Shown: in pieces, positions 9,600 through 17,570 of the stretch
Layout of the letters: every line of letters starts with the position of its first letter
How positions within the stretch are numbered: position 1 is the stretch's first letter
Assembly: GCA_902775595.1 (NCBI GenBank)
Contig: CACYNF010000012.1
Span: 1 to 40,725 of the forward strand
DNA: 40,725 nucleotides
Origin: an uncultured bacterium
GTDB taxonomy: Bacteria; Verrucomicrobiota; Kiritimatiellia; RFP12; UBA1067
Direction of reading: 5' to 3'
Notes under the pieces: model-generated
Seen by the model: only the letters and a program-made list of their open reading frames with translations
The model's database searches: none
What the model was told of the DNA's origin: nothing
Made by a program: the position numbers and the translations under genes

Positions 9600-12500
9600 T
9601 CACCTTATTTTCAAGGAGAATCCGGGCCTGCGACCGTAGCACAGCCATCCGTCGAACGTCGTAAAGAAGTGATTGCCGTCGTCGTCTTTCTCCGTTTCGT
9701 CGACACCTTCGAAAGCGGCGGCCTTGGCGATTCTGACGAACTTCTTGCCTTCCGCGATTTCCGGAACCGTTATGGACGCGCCGGATTCGAGTGAAATGGA
9801 GCCGGCGAACGTGACGCCAGTGGCGGAAAGAGTTGCGCCGCTCTTGATGACCGTGTCACCCATGTACTTCTGGTCGGCCGACACCGCGAGAGTCCCCTTT
9901 TCGACCGTGATGCCGCCCGCGCCGGCAAGCGAAGTCGTAACACCTATGCGCTTGTCGTTGACAAAGCTCACCCCGCCCGCGCCAAGAATGAACGGCACCT
10001 CCCCGCCAACGTAGCCGTCGATCTTGAAGTAGTCGTCCTGATCCTGGTCGCACTCGATGCGAACGCCATCAAGCATGGCCCTGAAGCTATTCACCTTGCC
10101 AGCAATGATGCCTCTCGCGTCGAGTTTGCCGCCGACAAGCTCGAAAACCGCCGACGATGCTGCGGGTACGTTGGCCCAGCCGCCGCTTCCTGCGCGGACG
10201 TACCCAGCCTTGAATTCGCCGTTTGTTATGTTAACCGTCGCGACCGCTCCTAGGCTGTCGCCAACAAGGTAGAAGTCGTGCCTGTTGACGTCAACCTTGC
10301 CGCCGTCGCCAAACATGCGCGCCGTGTTGCCGCTGCGCCCAAACTGGGTGTCGCAGTTGTCCGGATGGAACCGTCCGCCGTTCTGGAGTTCTATCGTCAC
10401 TTCGCTCACGCCGGAGCCGCTCGCGACATACACGCTCTCCTGGCTCGAATGGCTGTAGAGACGCGCCCCGTCTGCTATCTTCACGTGCATCTTCCCTTCC
10501 GAATCGCCGCGCGCGAAGTTGAGGACAGGACCGTCGGTGCCTTCTATCCTCACTTCCGTTCCGCTTCCGCACAGCGTGAAGCTGCCGTTCGGCGCGAAAT
10601 AGTGGTTGCCGGTGGCGATCTTGACGACGCCGTTCGTGAGCGTGAAGCCGTCGAGGGCGAACGTCTCGCCGCTTGTCGAAGACATCGTGACGGTCTGCGT
10701 CGCGCCGCCTAGATCGAGCGTGCCGGCGATTCTGAGCGAGTCCGATGCCGTCGAAAATGGATTCGTCTTCCCGCCGTCGTCCAAATCCTTCAGCCTGAAC
10801 CCACCCTCATTGAGCACAAGCCTTCCGCCAGGGCCCTTGCCGGCGACTGTGACTGTGCCTGCGCCGCCCTTGGTGATTTCCGTAGATGCGCCGGTAGTCA
10901 GTCCGCCGACGAACGCAATGTCGCCGCTGCCGCCAAGCCCGAGCGTCGCACCGCTGTCCCTGACTGCGCAGGCAAACCTCTGCACATTCGCCGAGTTGTT
11001 GGTCACAGCACGGACGTCGAGTCCATTTCCGCTTATCGCGAACTCACCGGCCCCCGCCGCGAAACGCACTCCCGAAAGGGTGAGGGACGCATAATCGTTG
11101 GATGCAGTTCCTCCTGCGGCAAGCGGGAATAAGACGCTGTCGAAGCCCTTGGGCCCTTCCCCGCCGGTCCAGTTGTCAGATGTCGTCATCAGCGTGTCGC
11201 CAGAAGCGTTGCTCCACGTCCGTTCGACTGGCGAGACAATTCCGTAGAGCTTCCCGTTCCTGACCTCGAGGTCAAGTCCGTTTATGGATATCTTCGCGAG
11301 GTCTGCGTCGGTCCAGCCTGTCTGTGCGGGGAAAAGGTCGAAATACTTGTTATGCTCGACGTCTACATCGTATGTGACGCTGACTACGAACGGGTTGTCG
11401 GCCGTCGCAGTTATCTCGCTGACCGTGACCGGGCAAAGGCCCGAAAACCCGTTCTCGCCATATGTGACAGCCATTGATCCGCCAGGAGCGAGCACAACGC
11501 CGGACGAGGCAAAGGTCTGCCCATTGAAATCAACCGGTCCTGCAATGGTAAACGCGCCCGTAAACTCCTGGCCGGCGCTGAACTTCAGCAGTCCGCCTCC
11601 GGTTTTGGTTAGCGCACCAGCTCCTTTCAGTGTGTCTGGCACGACGACGTCATGCTCGTTGGCAATCGTCAGGCCCCCGGCAGCGATCTCGAACGGCGAC
11701 ACGCCCCTTGATATGTCGTCGCGGCAGATGAACTCGGTGTGCTCGCCACTTGACTTGATCGTGGCGCCGTCGAACACGACTGTGGTCTCGTCTCGGTCGT
11801 CCCAGACTTTCAGGTTGCGCACAGTGACAACGCTATCCTTGCCAAAGTAGAGATGATACCATCCAGCACGCGATGCCGAATCATCATTGACCGCTCCTAA
11901 ATGCAGCCCCTCGCCCACCGAAAGCGATGCGCCGACGACGCTCAGTGCCGCCCGGAGCTCCTTTGCGTGCTTGGTTTTTTCACGTCCGAACGTGAAGTTC
12001 CTGCCGACAGACAACGCGGCGCCGTCTTTCACGTCAATATCTATCTGCGCCAAGTCAAGAACCTTCTCGTTTGAGGCGACGCAGTACAGATTGCCGGCGA
12101 ACGCCGCGTCGGCGCCATTAGTGACAGACAGCTTGAATTTGCCGGTTGAATTCGATTGCATCCAGGACGTGCCGCCGCCTAGGACAAGCCTTCCGCCATC
12201 GACACGAAGCTCGTAGTCTTCGCCATCCTGTGGAGTGTTTATCGATGCATACGTCGGTCCTGAGACGGTCGCGCCCTCGCCTATGGTCCAGAGGCGCGGC
12301 ATGTTGAGGCCAGGATCCAGTGGGTCGGCCGTATACGTGAACGTACCGTTGTAGTACGCTATCACGCCGTCAGCAGAAAGATCGCCCGCTGAAAAGCCAA
12401 GCGAACCGCCGCTCAGATCGAGGCCACCAGCCTCCAGAACAAGTCCTTTCTCCAACGGCTGCGTGACCTTGAGCGTACCCGCACCTTTCTTAACGACCTT

Positions 12501-15500
12501 GCCGCCAAATGGAGCGTCTACCGTGAGAGTCTTGCCTTCTGCGACAGTGATCGCCTCCGAAACCCTGAGGCTCGGCTGCTCGTCGACGTCGTATTCGATC
12601 TCCCACGTGCCTGCGAGCGCGCAGCGGACTTCGGTGGTGTTCTCGTTCACTTTCGCATCGAGTGTCACCCACGCACCCGCGTCCTCGTCGTATCCGAGAA
12701 CCTCCCAGCTGTACGGGTCGCGGCCTTGCTCGTCGTCCGCCGTGTACCAGCGGTAGCGCGTTAGCGCGAACGCATCTTCGTAGACCATGTCGATGTAGCA
12801 GTTGGCGCGCGCCTCCTCGCTCCTGCCGTTGCCGCCGCGGCGGTCGAGCCACTTCGTCGAAGTGGAGCCGTCCACCGCGTATCCGGGAGCCTCGCCGGAC
12901 GGGAAGTTTTCGTATCCGCTATAACTCGTCGTATCGTATTCGATGGACGAAGGCGATATCTTGGTCCACCCGCTGTAAAGTTCGATTTCCGACAGCTGCA
13001 TCATGTCGTTATTCGACTTCGTCCTCGATATGTGGAAACGGAACTTCTTGTATTTGGGCGTCGGATCGGTCCATTCGTCCGCCGTGATTCTGGCGTCTTC
13101 GTGTGCGGCGAGCGTGCCTACCGTGACAGCCTTGTCCAGCTTCACGGTGTCGGCCGCGTTCGTGAAAATCGCATTGTCGCCCGAGACGAACGTCTCGTCG
13201 GCGTTCTCGCCCCACACGGCGTCGGACCAGTTCGCGCCCTCGGTTCCGCCGCCGTACACCCTGTCTTTCGATTCATGGGTTATCGTTATGTCGCCGTCTT
13301 CGTCTATCCCTATAATGTATCCCTCCTCGGAGCATGTGAACTTCGCGGCATCTGAGGCGGAAAGACTGGTTCCTGTGACAAGCTTGCTGGCTTCGTTCAC
13401 GGGGAGTGCGGAAAGGACCTTCGGGGTGAACACGAACGGACTCTCAGCTGTCGCGTTCACCGTCACGTTCGATCCCGTGGCGACGGCGAATGCGTCAGAA
13501 CCTGAGGAGGAGACGTCGAACCTGAACGCGAAGCCCGCACCGAACGTCACGTCGCCCAGAGTGTTCGTCTCGACAGCGCCGTTGTCGAAGACGTGCATCG
13601 TGCCGCCGTTCAGCGAGAGCGAAATGGTTTCGTTCGTGAAGGTGGCGGACGAGAGGTTCATCGTGCCGCCGTTCATGACGATCGCTCCGGCGGCAAACGT
13701 TATTCCCGAAGACGACGTGTCGTTTATCGTGCCAGAGTCGCACTGCAACGCGCCGGTGAAATACTGGTCGTAGTATATGTCGATCTTGTCGGTGCCCTGC
13801 TTCACGATGCCGCCCGTGCCGCGCAAATGGCCTTTGAGGACTGTGTTGTGGTTGCAGACCACGGTCAGACCGTCGCCTTCGACGACGAACGGCGCGTCGT
13901 CACGCCTGTCCTGCATGAGGAAGTCCGAAGAGTTGGCGCGCGATTCGAACGTCGCCCCGTCGAACTTGATTTCGACGTTCTCCCGTTCGCGTCCGACGAA
14001 GATGCGCTGCGCCTTGACGTACGCCCCGTCCACGAATTCCGCCTTGTACCAGCCGCCGGAAAGCATCGCTGATTCGTCCCAGTATGTCGTGTTGGAGTAG
14101 TCGCTCTTGATGCCGAAGTCTATGCAGTCGGAAACAACCACGTTCGCGTTTGAAACGAGCATGTAGCCTTCCGGAGAAATGGCGAATTTCGTGTCTTTCT
14201 GCCCCCAAGAGAGGCGGCTGGCCATAGTAAGAGTTCCGCCGTCAGTGACAAGAAGGTCCGCGCGAGGATTCTGGCACTGCGAATCGTTTGACGGAATCAT
14301 GTATATTTCGCTGCTGCACGCGAACTCCGACCCTTCCCCGGTTATCTCGATGATCGTCTTGCCATAGTCGTGATGCTGGATGTAGTTGTTGTTCGAGCCG
14401 ATGACAAGCCGGCCGCCGTCTTTTATCAGCAGGTGGCATTTGCGGTCCGCCGATTCGGGAGAAAGAACGATCCTCGGGGCGCCCGTGAACACGGCTCGTG
14501 AGCCAATGACCCATTCCGCCGGGGCGTTGTCGCCGATCGTCCAGTTCTCGCTGCCCATGCTGTAGGTGCCGTTGTAGAATGCGACCGAGCCGTCCTTCGG
14601 CAGAATCGCGGTAGTGACGGAAAGCGAATTGCCGCCCAAGTCGAGTCCGCCCGCCTGCATGTCGATTCCGTTCGAAATGCCCGCCGAGGCGACGAGCGTC
14701 CCGGCGCCTGTCTTGGCGAAAGACGACACCGGTGCCATGCCAAGCGTAAGCGTCGTGCCTTCCGAAACTTCGATTTCGTCCGCCGAAAGCGTCGGCGAGT
14801 AGTCTATCGTCCAGACTCCGGCGCTCGCCTTTCTCTCCGACGTTGCCGTGAATCCGCTGCGGACGTCCAAGTCGACCCATACTGCCCCAGACGAATCCGG
14901 ATTGTCATTCGAGCCTTGCAACCTCCACGCGGCAGGGTCTCTCGCCTCGGCATCGTTAGCGGTGAACCATTCATACTTCGTGACCTGCTTTGGCTCGCGG
15001 AACCCGACCGCAAGCCACACGGCGTCGAGGCTCGCCGGCGACGAGCCGTCCTTGAGGCGCCTGTCGAGCCACTTTGTGTCATTATCTCCATCGACGAGCT
15101 TGTATGGCGCCTCATTATCAGGGTACTTTTCGTTGTCCACGTTCTTTGTAGATGAATCGAAGTACCGCTGGATATTCTCTTGTGTTATGTCCGTGTCGCC
15201 GCTGTAGAGCTTCAGCTCGGCGATCTGGACCATGCCGTTGTCATTGCCTTTGCGCCCCTCTATCTTGAAGCGAAAGTAAGTGTATGAGTTGGTCGTCGCC
15301 GCCTCGCCTTTGGAGATCGTCGTGGGGATGGAGGCGGAAATCTTCGCCGCCGTGACGTCCGTATCGACAGTCGCGCTGGCGGTTTTATCTCCGTAGTAGT
15401 CTGAGAACACGGCGTTGGCCCCGTCTTCGAAATAGTAGCCGTTGCCGATCCAGTTTCTGCCGCTCCATGCCGTGCTGCCGGATTGCGGATACCAAAACTT

Positions 15501-15575
15501 GTCGGACGCAAAGGCGCACGACGCGGCGACTAGGGCAAATGCAAGAACTGTCTTTTTCATAACTGTCTTTTTCAT
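9600..15575 (-). CDS. Giant exported beta-helix protein with two F5/8-type domains (autotransporter-repeat type)
   Basis: A 1991-residue exported protein built of three related units starting near residues 25, 770 and 1450. Each opens with a tryptophan-rich segment (WYPQSGSTAWSGRNW, GANWSDAVWG, TWSNASGDTLMTTSDNW) and continues into a repetitive beta-helix with GAGTL and GGLDLGGNSL turns typical of autotransporter-associated beta-strand repeats. Units 1 and 2 also carry a discoidin (F5/8 type C)-like domain, at about 95-260 and 840-995. Both share the core ELxLYSG...TKWLDRR, which marks a tandem duplication; unit 3 lacks it. No C-terminal beta-barrel is visible, and the chain ends in GFSLKIR. 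Such proteins are usually cell-surface or secreted adhesins or glycan binders. The start is ATG 15575, nine bases after AGGAGG; it is the first of two ATGs created by a 15-bp tandem duplication. Confidence 0.85.
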   Translation of the reverse strand: MKKTVMKKTVLAFALVAASCAFASDKFWYPQSGSTAWSGRNWIGNGYYFEDGANAVFSDYYGDKTASATVDTDVTAAKISASIPTTISKGEAATTNSYTYFRFKIEGRKGNDNGMVQIAELKLYSGDTDITQENIQRYFDSSTKNVDNEKYPDNEAPYKLVDGDNDTKWLDRRLKDGSSPASLDAVWLAVGFREPKQVTKYEWFTANDAEARDPAAWRLQGSNDNPDSSGAVWVDLDVRSGFTATSERKASAGVWTIDYSPTLSADEIEVSEGTTLTLGMAPVSSFAKTGAGTLVASAGISNGIDMQAGGLDLGGNSLSVTTAILPKDGSVAFYNGTYSMGSENWTIGDNAPAEWVIGSRAVFTGAPRIVLSPESADRKCHLLIKDGGRLVIGSNNNYIQHHDYGKTIIEITGEGSEFACSSEIYMIPSNDSQCQNPRADLLVTDGGTLTMASRLSWGQKDTKFAISPEGYMLVSNANVVVSDCIDFGIKSDYSNTTYWDESAMLSGGWYKAEFVDGAYVKAQRIFVGRERENVEIKFDGATFESRANSSDFLMQDRRDDAPFVVEGDGLTVVCNHNTVLKGHLRGTGGIVKQGTDKIDIYYDQYFTGALQCDSGTINDTSSSGITFAAGAIVMNGGTMNLSSATFTNETISLSLNGGTMHVFDNGAVETNTLGDVTFGAGFAFRFDVSSSGSDAFAVATGSNVTVNATAESPFVFTPKVLSALPVNEASKLVTGTSLSASDAAKFTCSEEGYIIGIDEDGDITITHESKDRVYGGGTEGANWSDAVWGENADETFVSGDNAIFTNAADTVKLDKAVTVGTLAAHEDARITADEWTDPTPKYKKFRFHISRTKSNNDMMQLSEIELYSGWTKISPSSIEYDTTSYSGYENFPSGEAPGYAVDGSTSTKWLDRRGGNGRSEEARANCYIDMVYEDAFALTRYRWYTADDEQGRDPYSWEVLGYDEDAGAWVTLDAKVNENTTEVRCALAGTWEIEYDVDEQPSLRVSEAITVAEGKTLTVDAPFGGKVVKKGAGTLKVTQPLEKGLVLEAGGLDLSGGSLGFSAGDLSADGVIAYYNGTFTYTADPLDPGLNMPRLWTIGEGATVSGPTYASINTPQDGEDYELRVDGGRLVLGGGTSWMQSNSTGKFKLSVTNGADAAFAGNLYCVASNEKVLDLAQIDIDVKDGAALSVGRNFTFGREKTKHAKELRAALSVVGASLSVGEGLHLGAVNDDSASRAGWYHLYFGKDSVVTVRNLKVWDDRDETTVVFDGATIKSSGEHTEFICRDDISRGVSPFEIAAGGLTIANEHDVVVPDTLKGAGALTKTGGGLLKFSAGQEFTGAFTIAGPVDFNGQTFASSGVVLAPGGSMAVTYGENGFSGLCPVTVSEITATADNPFVVSVTYDVDVEHNKYFDLFPAQTGWTDADLAKISINGLDLEVRNGKLYGIVSPVERTWSNASGDTLMTTSDNWTGGEGPKGFDSVLFPLAAGGTASNDYASLTLSGVRFAAGAGEFAISGNGLDVRAVTNNSANVQRFACAVRDSGATLGLGGSGDIAFVGGLTTGASTEITKGGAGTVTVAGKGPGGRLVLNEGGFRLKDLDDGGKTNPFSTASDSLRIAGTLDLGGATQTVTMSSTSGETFALDGFTLTNGVVKIATGNHYFAPNGSFTLCGSGTEVRIEGTDGPVLNFARGDSEGKMHVKIADGARLYSHSSQESVYVASGSGVSEVTIELQNGGRFHPDNCDTQFGRSGNTARMFGDGGKVDVNRHDFYLVGDSLGAVATVNITNGEFKAGYVRAGSGGWANVPAASSAVFELVGGKLDARGIIAGKVNSFRAMLDGVRIECDQDQDDYFKIDGYVGGEVPFILGAGGVSFVNDKRIGVTTSLAGAGGITVEKGTLAVSADQKYMGDTVIKSGATLSATGVTFAGSISLESGASITVPEIAEGKKFVRIAKAAAFEGVDETEKDDDGNHFFTTFDGWLCYGRRPGFSLKIR
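15546..15575 (-). repeat. 15-bp tandem duplication of the start codon and signal-peptide n-region
   Basis: ATGAAAAAGACAGTT occurs twice head to tail (15575-15561 and 15560-15546), so the protein begins MKKTVMKKTV. Either ATG can give a signal peptide. The Shine-Dalgarno AGGAGG at 15584-15589 is best spaced for the first. Confidence 0.95.
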
Positions 15576-15601
15576 AACTGCATTCCTCCTTGGCAACGCA
15601 A

Positions 15602-15636
15602 ATTATATCCTAAATCCACCGCCAGCGGAGAGCTGG
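15602..15636 (-). promoter_or_regulatory. Candidate promoter and operator of the mannoside/surface locus
   Basis: A perfect TATAAT lies at 15607-15602 on the minus strand. It would start transcription near 15595, about 20 nt before the start codon and just upstream of AGGAGG. No good -35 hexamer is visible. The -35 zone is occupied by a perfect inverted repeat, CCAGC-5 nt-GCTGG (15622-15636), which could be an operator for the GntR-LacI regulator of the locus. The promoter is inferred from motif and position, the operator only from position. Confidence 0.45.
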
Positions 15637-15670
15637 TGTGTACCACTTTTTTTGGAACTACTGCAATTTG

Positions 15671-15704
15671 TAGAAAACCGAGGTCGTGCGACCTCGGTTT
15701 TCTA
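15671..15704. terminator. Perfect 16-bp hairpin, terminator-like in both directions
   Basis: TAGAAAACCGAGGTCG and its exact reverse complement are separated by two bases (TG). The stem starts with a run of A and ends with a run of T, so RNA from either strand gives a GC-rich stem followed by U residues. It lies between the intron remnant and the promoter of the beta-helix gene and would insulate that operon from upstream transcription. It could also be part of the original intron target site. Confidence 0.6.
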
Positions 15705-15817
15705 TCGTTGGACAAAAGGGTGTAGAGTAGAGCGGGACGCCCCCGCAGGGTACGCCCGCTCGGCCTTCGGCTACCCTCAAAACGTGCTTCGCCGTTTTTC
15801 GGCGGATACCCCTCATC

Positions 15818-15850
<33 letters not shown>

Positions 15851-15872
15851 TCCGTGTGGGACCCGTAACGTG

Positions 15873-16235
15873 TCACTTCCGCCTCCATTGAAGCCAGTGC
15901 AGCCCCATTGCCTGTAGTTCTGAGTAGAAGTTCGGCGCATATTTCAAGCCATAGCCCCTTTGGCTCTTCCTGTTGAAATGAAGGTACAGGCGGTTTCGCA
16001 CGTACCAGTTCACCTTGTCAAACGCCTTCTTCGGATATCCGCATTGGAAGTAGTTTCCCCAGCCGACAAGTATCTTGTTGACCCTCTGCACAACTTCCTC
16101 GTTCTTCACGGGCTTGAAGATGCTTAGAGTCTGTTCCTCGACCTTCGCGCAAACCTCCTTGACCGATTTCATCGACGGGCCGTAGGTCAGGTAGTCTCTC
16201 CCTGTGCCATAGCGCCTGTCCTTGACATATCGGAA
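15873..16235 (-). pseudogene. C-terminal fragment of a group II intron reverse transcriptase/maturase
   Basis: About 120 codons remain, starting within the thumb/maturase region (FRYVKDRRYG, YLTYGPSMKSVKEVC) and running through ILVGWGNYFQCGYPKKAFD, WYVRNRLYLHF and GLHWLQW to a normal stop just upstream of domain V. This is the usual C-terminus of intron-encoded proteins in the class whose product ends before domain V. All reverse-transcriptase catalytic motifs are absent. Similarity is lost upstream of 16235, and the frame meets a stop near 16285. An 8-bp inverted repeat (GCCTGTCC 16214-16221 / GGACAGGC 16243-16250) brackets the broken end. It is a 5'-deleted, immobile relic. Confidence 0.82.
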
Positions 16236-16304
16236 ACTTGAGGGACAGGCCCCACGAAAGGCCCATTTTTCAAGGGGGTTGCGTTTCTATTCTCCGGGCA
16301 ACGC

Positions 16305-16811
16305 TCATGGCAGCAGTGCCAGCAGCTTCGCAATCTCCTTCTGGTCGCGGGTGGAGTAGGAAGTGACGCGACGGCCGAGGCAGTTGATGGGCGAGCCAAG
16401 GCCGTGCAGCTCGATGTTGTCGGATTTGGAGAATCACGGATGGATGATGGTTGTGTCGAAATCGTTCATGGATTCGACACGAAGGATGGTTGTGTCGTGG
16501 GTGTTTGCCAAGCGCGGGATCGTCCGTTTGGCGGATTCGGGCGGCTGGAATGTGATGGGATAACAATTGAGGCGTGGCTGTGATTGGCTCGCGGTTGCGT
16601 GGCGGTTGAAGGACGGATGAAGATTGGTTGAGGTTCCCGATGGTTGGCGCGGGGTTGGAAAGCGGTTGTGTAGCGGTTGAATTAGCGTTGAGGTAGCCGA
16701 AAGGCGGGCGGCTCGGTCGCCTGACGCCTCCCCCGCAAAGGGGGCCGCGCCTGCGGGTGCAACGAGATATTTATGCAGAGGCAATAGTCTCTGCACAGAC
16801 CATGCTGGCAT
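16305..16811 (-). pseudogene. Unrecognised decayed reading frame with an in-frame TGA
   Basis: One frame is open from 16811 down to a TGA at 16436-16434 and, in the same frame, for 42 more codons to a TGA at 16307-16305. The last 42 codons (FSKSDNIELHGLGSPINCLG, then RRVTSYSTRDQKEIAKLLALLP) read like real protein. The region before the internal stop is rich in Pro, Asn and Gln because of a degenerate CAACC repeat and may be partly noncoding. I recognise no family. It could be a gene remnant interrupted by a nonsense mutation, or chance. Confidence 0.25.
16446..16497. repeat. 13-bp direct repeat around a 10-bp hairpin
   Basis: GATGGTTGTGTCG occurs at 16446-16458 and again at 16485-16497. Between and overlapping the copies, GTGTCGA(A)ATC pairs with GATTCGACAC (16453-16480) around a 7-nt loop. 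The following 200 bp carry many degenerate GGTTG units. No function is evident. Confidence 0.6.
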
Positions 16812-16825
16812 GTCTGGCGCTACGC

Positions 16826-16852
16826 GCGGCGCCTACCGGCGCGGACCACGAA
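16826..16852 (+). repeat. Left copy of a 27-bp inverted repeat
   Basis: This 27-bp sequence beginning GCGGCGCCTACCGGCGCG recurs in inverted orientation at 17396-17422 with one mismatch (G versus A). Each copy is itself a small hairpin (GCGCC-TACC-GGCGC), as in REP-type repeats. The pair brackets 543 bp without a recognisable gene. No target duplication is visible outside the repeats. Confidence 0.75.
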
Positions 16853-16854
16853 AA

Positions 16855-17023
16855 CGCGGCGCATCTGACGCGCGGCTGGCGCCGCTTGAGACGCCGCGAC
16901 GACGCCGTGGCCTGAAGGTCGCGCGGTGGTCCCGTCGGCTTTAACGGGGACTGCTCTGCCCAGGCGACCTTCGCCCGTCGCCGCCGCGTCGTCTCGACCT
17001 TCGGCCTGCGTCAGATGCCCGCG
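16855..17023. other. 169-nt long imperfect palindrome, candidate structured RNA or repeat core
   Basis: Five nested pairings share one axis. They are CGCGG 16855-16859 with CCGCG 17019-17023; CATCTGACGC 16862-16871 with GCGTCAGATG 17008-17017; GAGACG 16888-16893 with CGTCTC 16990-16995, continuing imperfectly inward; GAAGGTCGC 16914-16922 with GCGACCTTC 16964-16972; and GTCCCGT 16929-16935 with ACGGGGAC 16944-16951 around the loop CGGCTTTA. RNA from either strand would form one long interrupted hairpin. No known RNA family signature (RNase P, tmRNA, SRP, 6S) was recognised. It lies inside the 27-bp inverted repeats. Confidence 0.55.
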
Positions 17024-17395
17024 TCACGAAAACCTGCCTGCGCAGGGCACGAAATGACACAAAAGAAGCCTTGTTTTTGGCGCATATTCGAAGGAGATTG
17101 TCAGACTGTGGGCAAACTGACGCCTTTGATTTTTGTGAAGCCCGCGCGAAGTATCGGGTTGGCGAAGTGAGCCGCGAAGCGGAGCCCGCGTGGGCGTTTT
17201 CGTGCGCCGCTTTAGGCGGCTTTCGTGTCACGGGGCTTGCCGAGAACCGCAGGTTGGAATGGCGGGCGACGTTTGACGAAGGTCGTCGGAAAACAGAATG
17301 CCAAATGAGTGTCTCGAAATATCCCATCCGACCTTCAAGTCAAAACGGCGACGCGACATTCCAGCGGCGGAACGCCGCGAGGCAAGCCGCCGTGG

Positions 17396-17422
17396 TTCGT
17401 GGTTCGCGCCGGTAGGCGCCGC
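17396..17422 (-). repeat. Right copy of the 27-bp inverted repeat
   Basis: Partner of the copy at 16826-16852, with 26 of 27 positions matching in inverted orientation. The 17024-17395 stretch between the long palindrome and this repeat also holds short hairpins (for example GCCGC-TTTAG-GCGGC around 17210-17224). Open frames there occur on both strands, but none has recognisable protein character. Confidence 0.75.
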
Positions 17423-17518
17423 ATCAGCGGCAAACACACATATACGCCAATATATGCGCAATGCGCAAAAGCCATCAATTTCCTGGTTCCTTGCATAAAT
17501 CGCCCGTTGCACCCCGCG

Positions 17519-17555
17519 CCTGCGGACCCGCAGATTTCGCGCTTGCGGGCGCAGG
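17519..17555 (-). terminator. Strong hairpin after the phosphatase/kinase gene, possible terminator without a T run
   Basis: CCTGCG-GA-CCCGCA (17519-17532) pairs with TGCGGG-CGCAGG (17544-17555) around an 11-nt loop, giving a 12-bp stem with a 2-nt bulge. It starts 15 bp after the stop codon at 17571. The minus-strand sequence after it has no T tract, so it would be a weak or factor-assisted terminator, or an mRNA 3' end stabiliser. Confidence 0.4.
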
Positions 17556-17570
17556 CAAGGACGGCCACCG

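Noticed and set aside
16441-16700. Possible CRISPR-like or tandem array from the repeated GGTTG units
   Set aside because: The units are short, degenerate and irregularly spaced, with no constant repeat or spacer length.
16941-17327. Overlapping open frames on both strands (16941-17327 minus, 17071-17415 plus)
   Set aside because: Neither has a ribosome-binding site or recognisable domain. They overlap the palindrome and inverted repeats, so the sequence is better explained as a noncoding repeat element.
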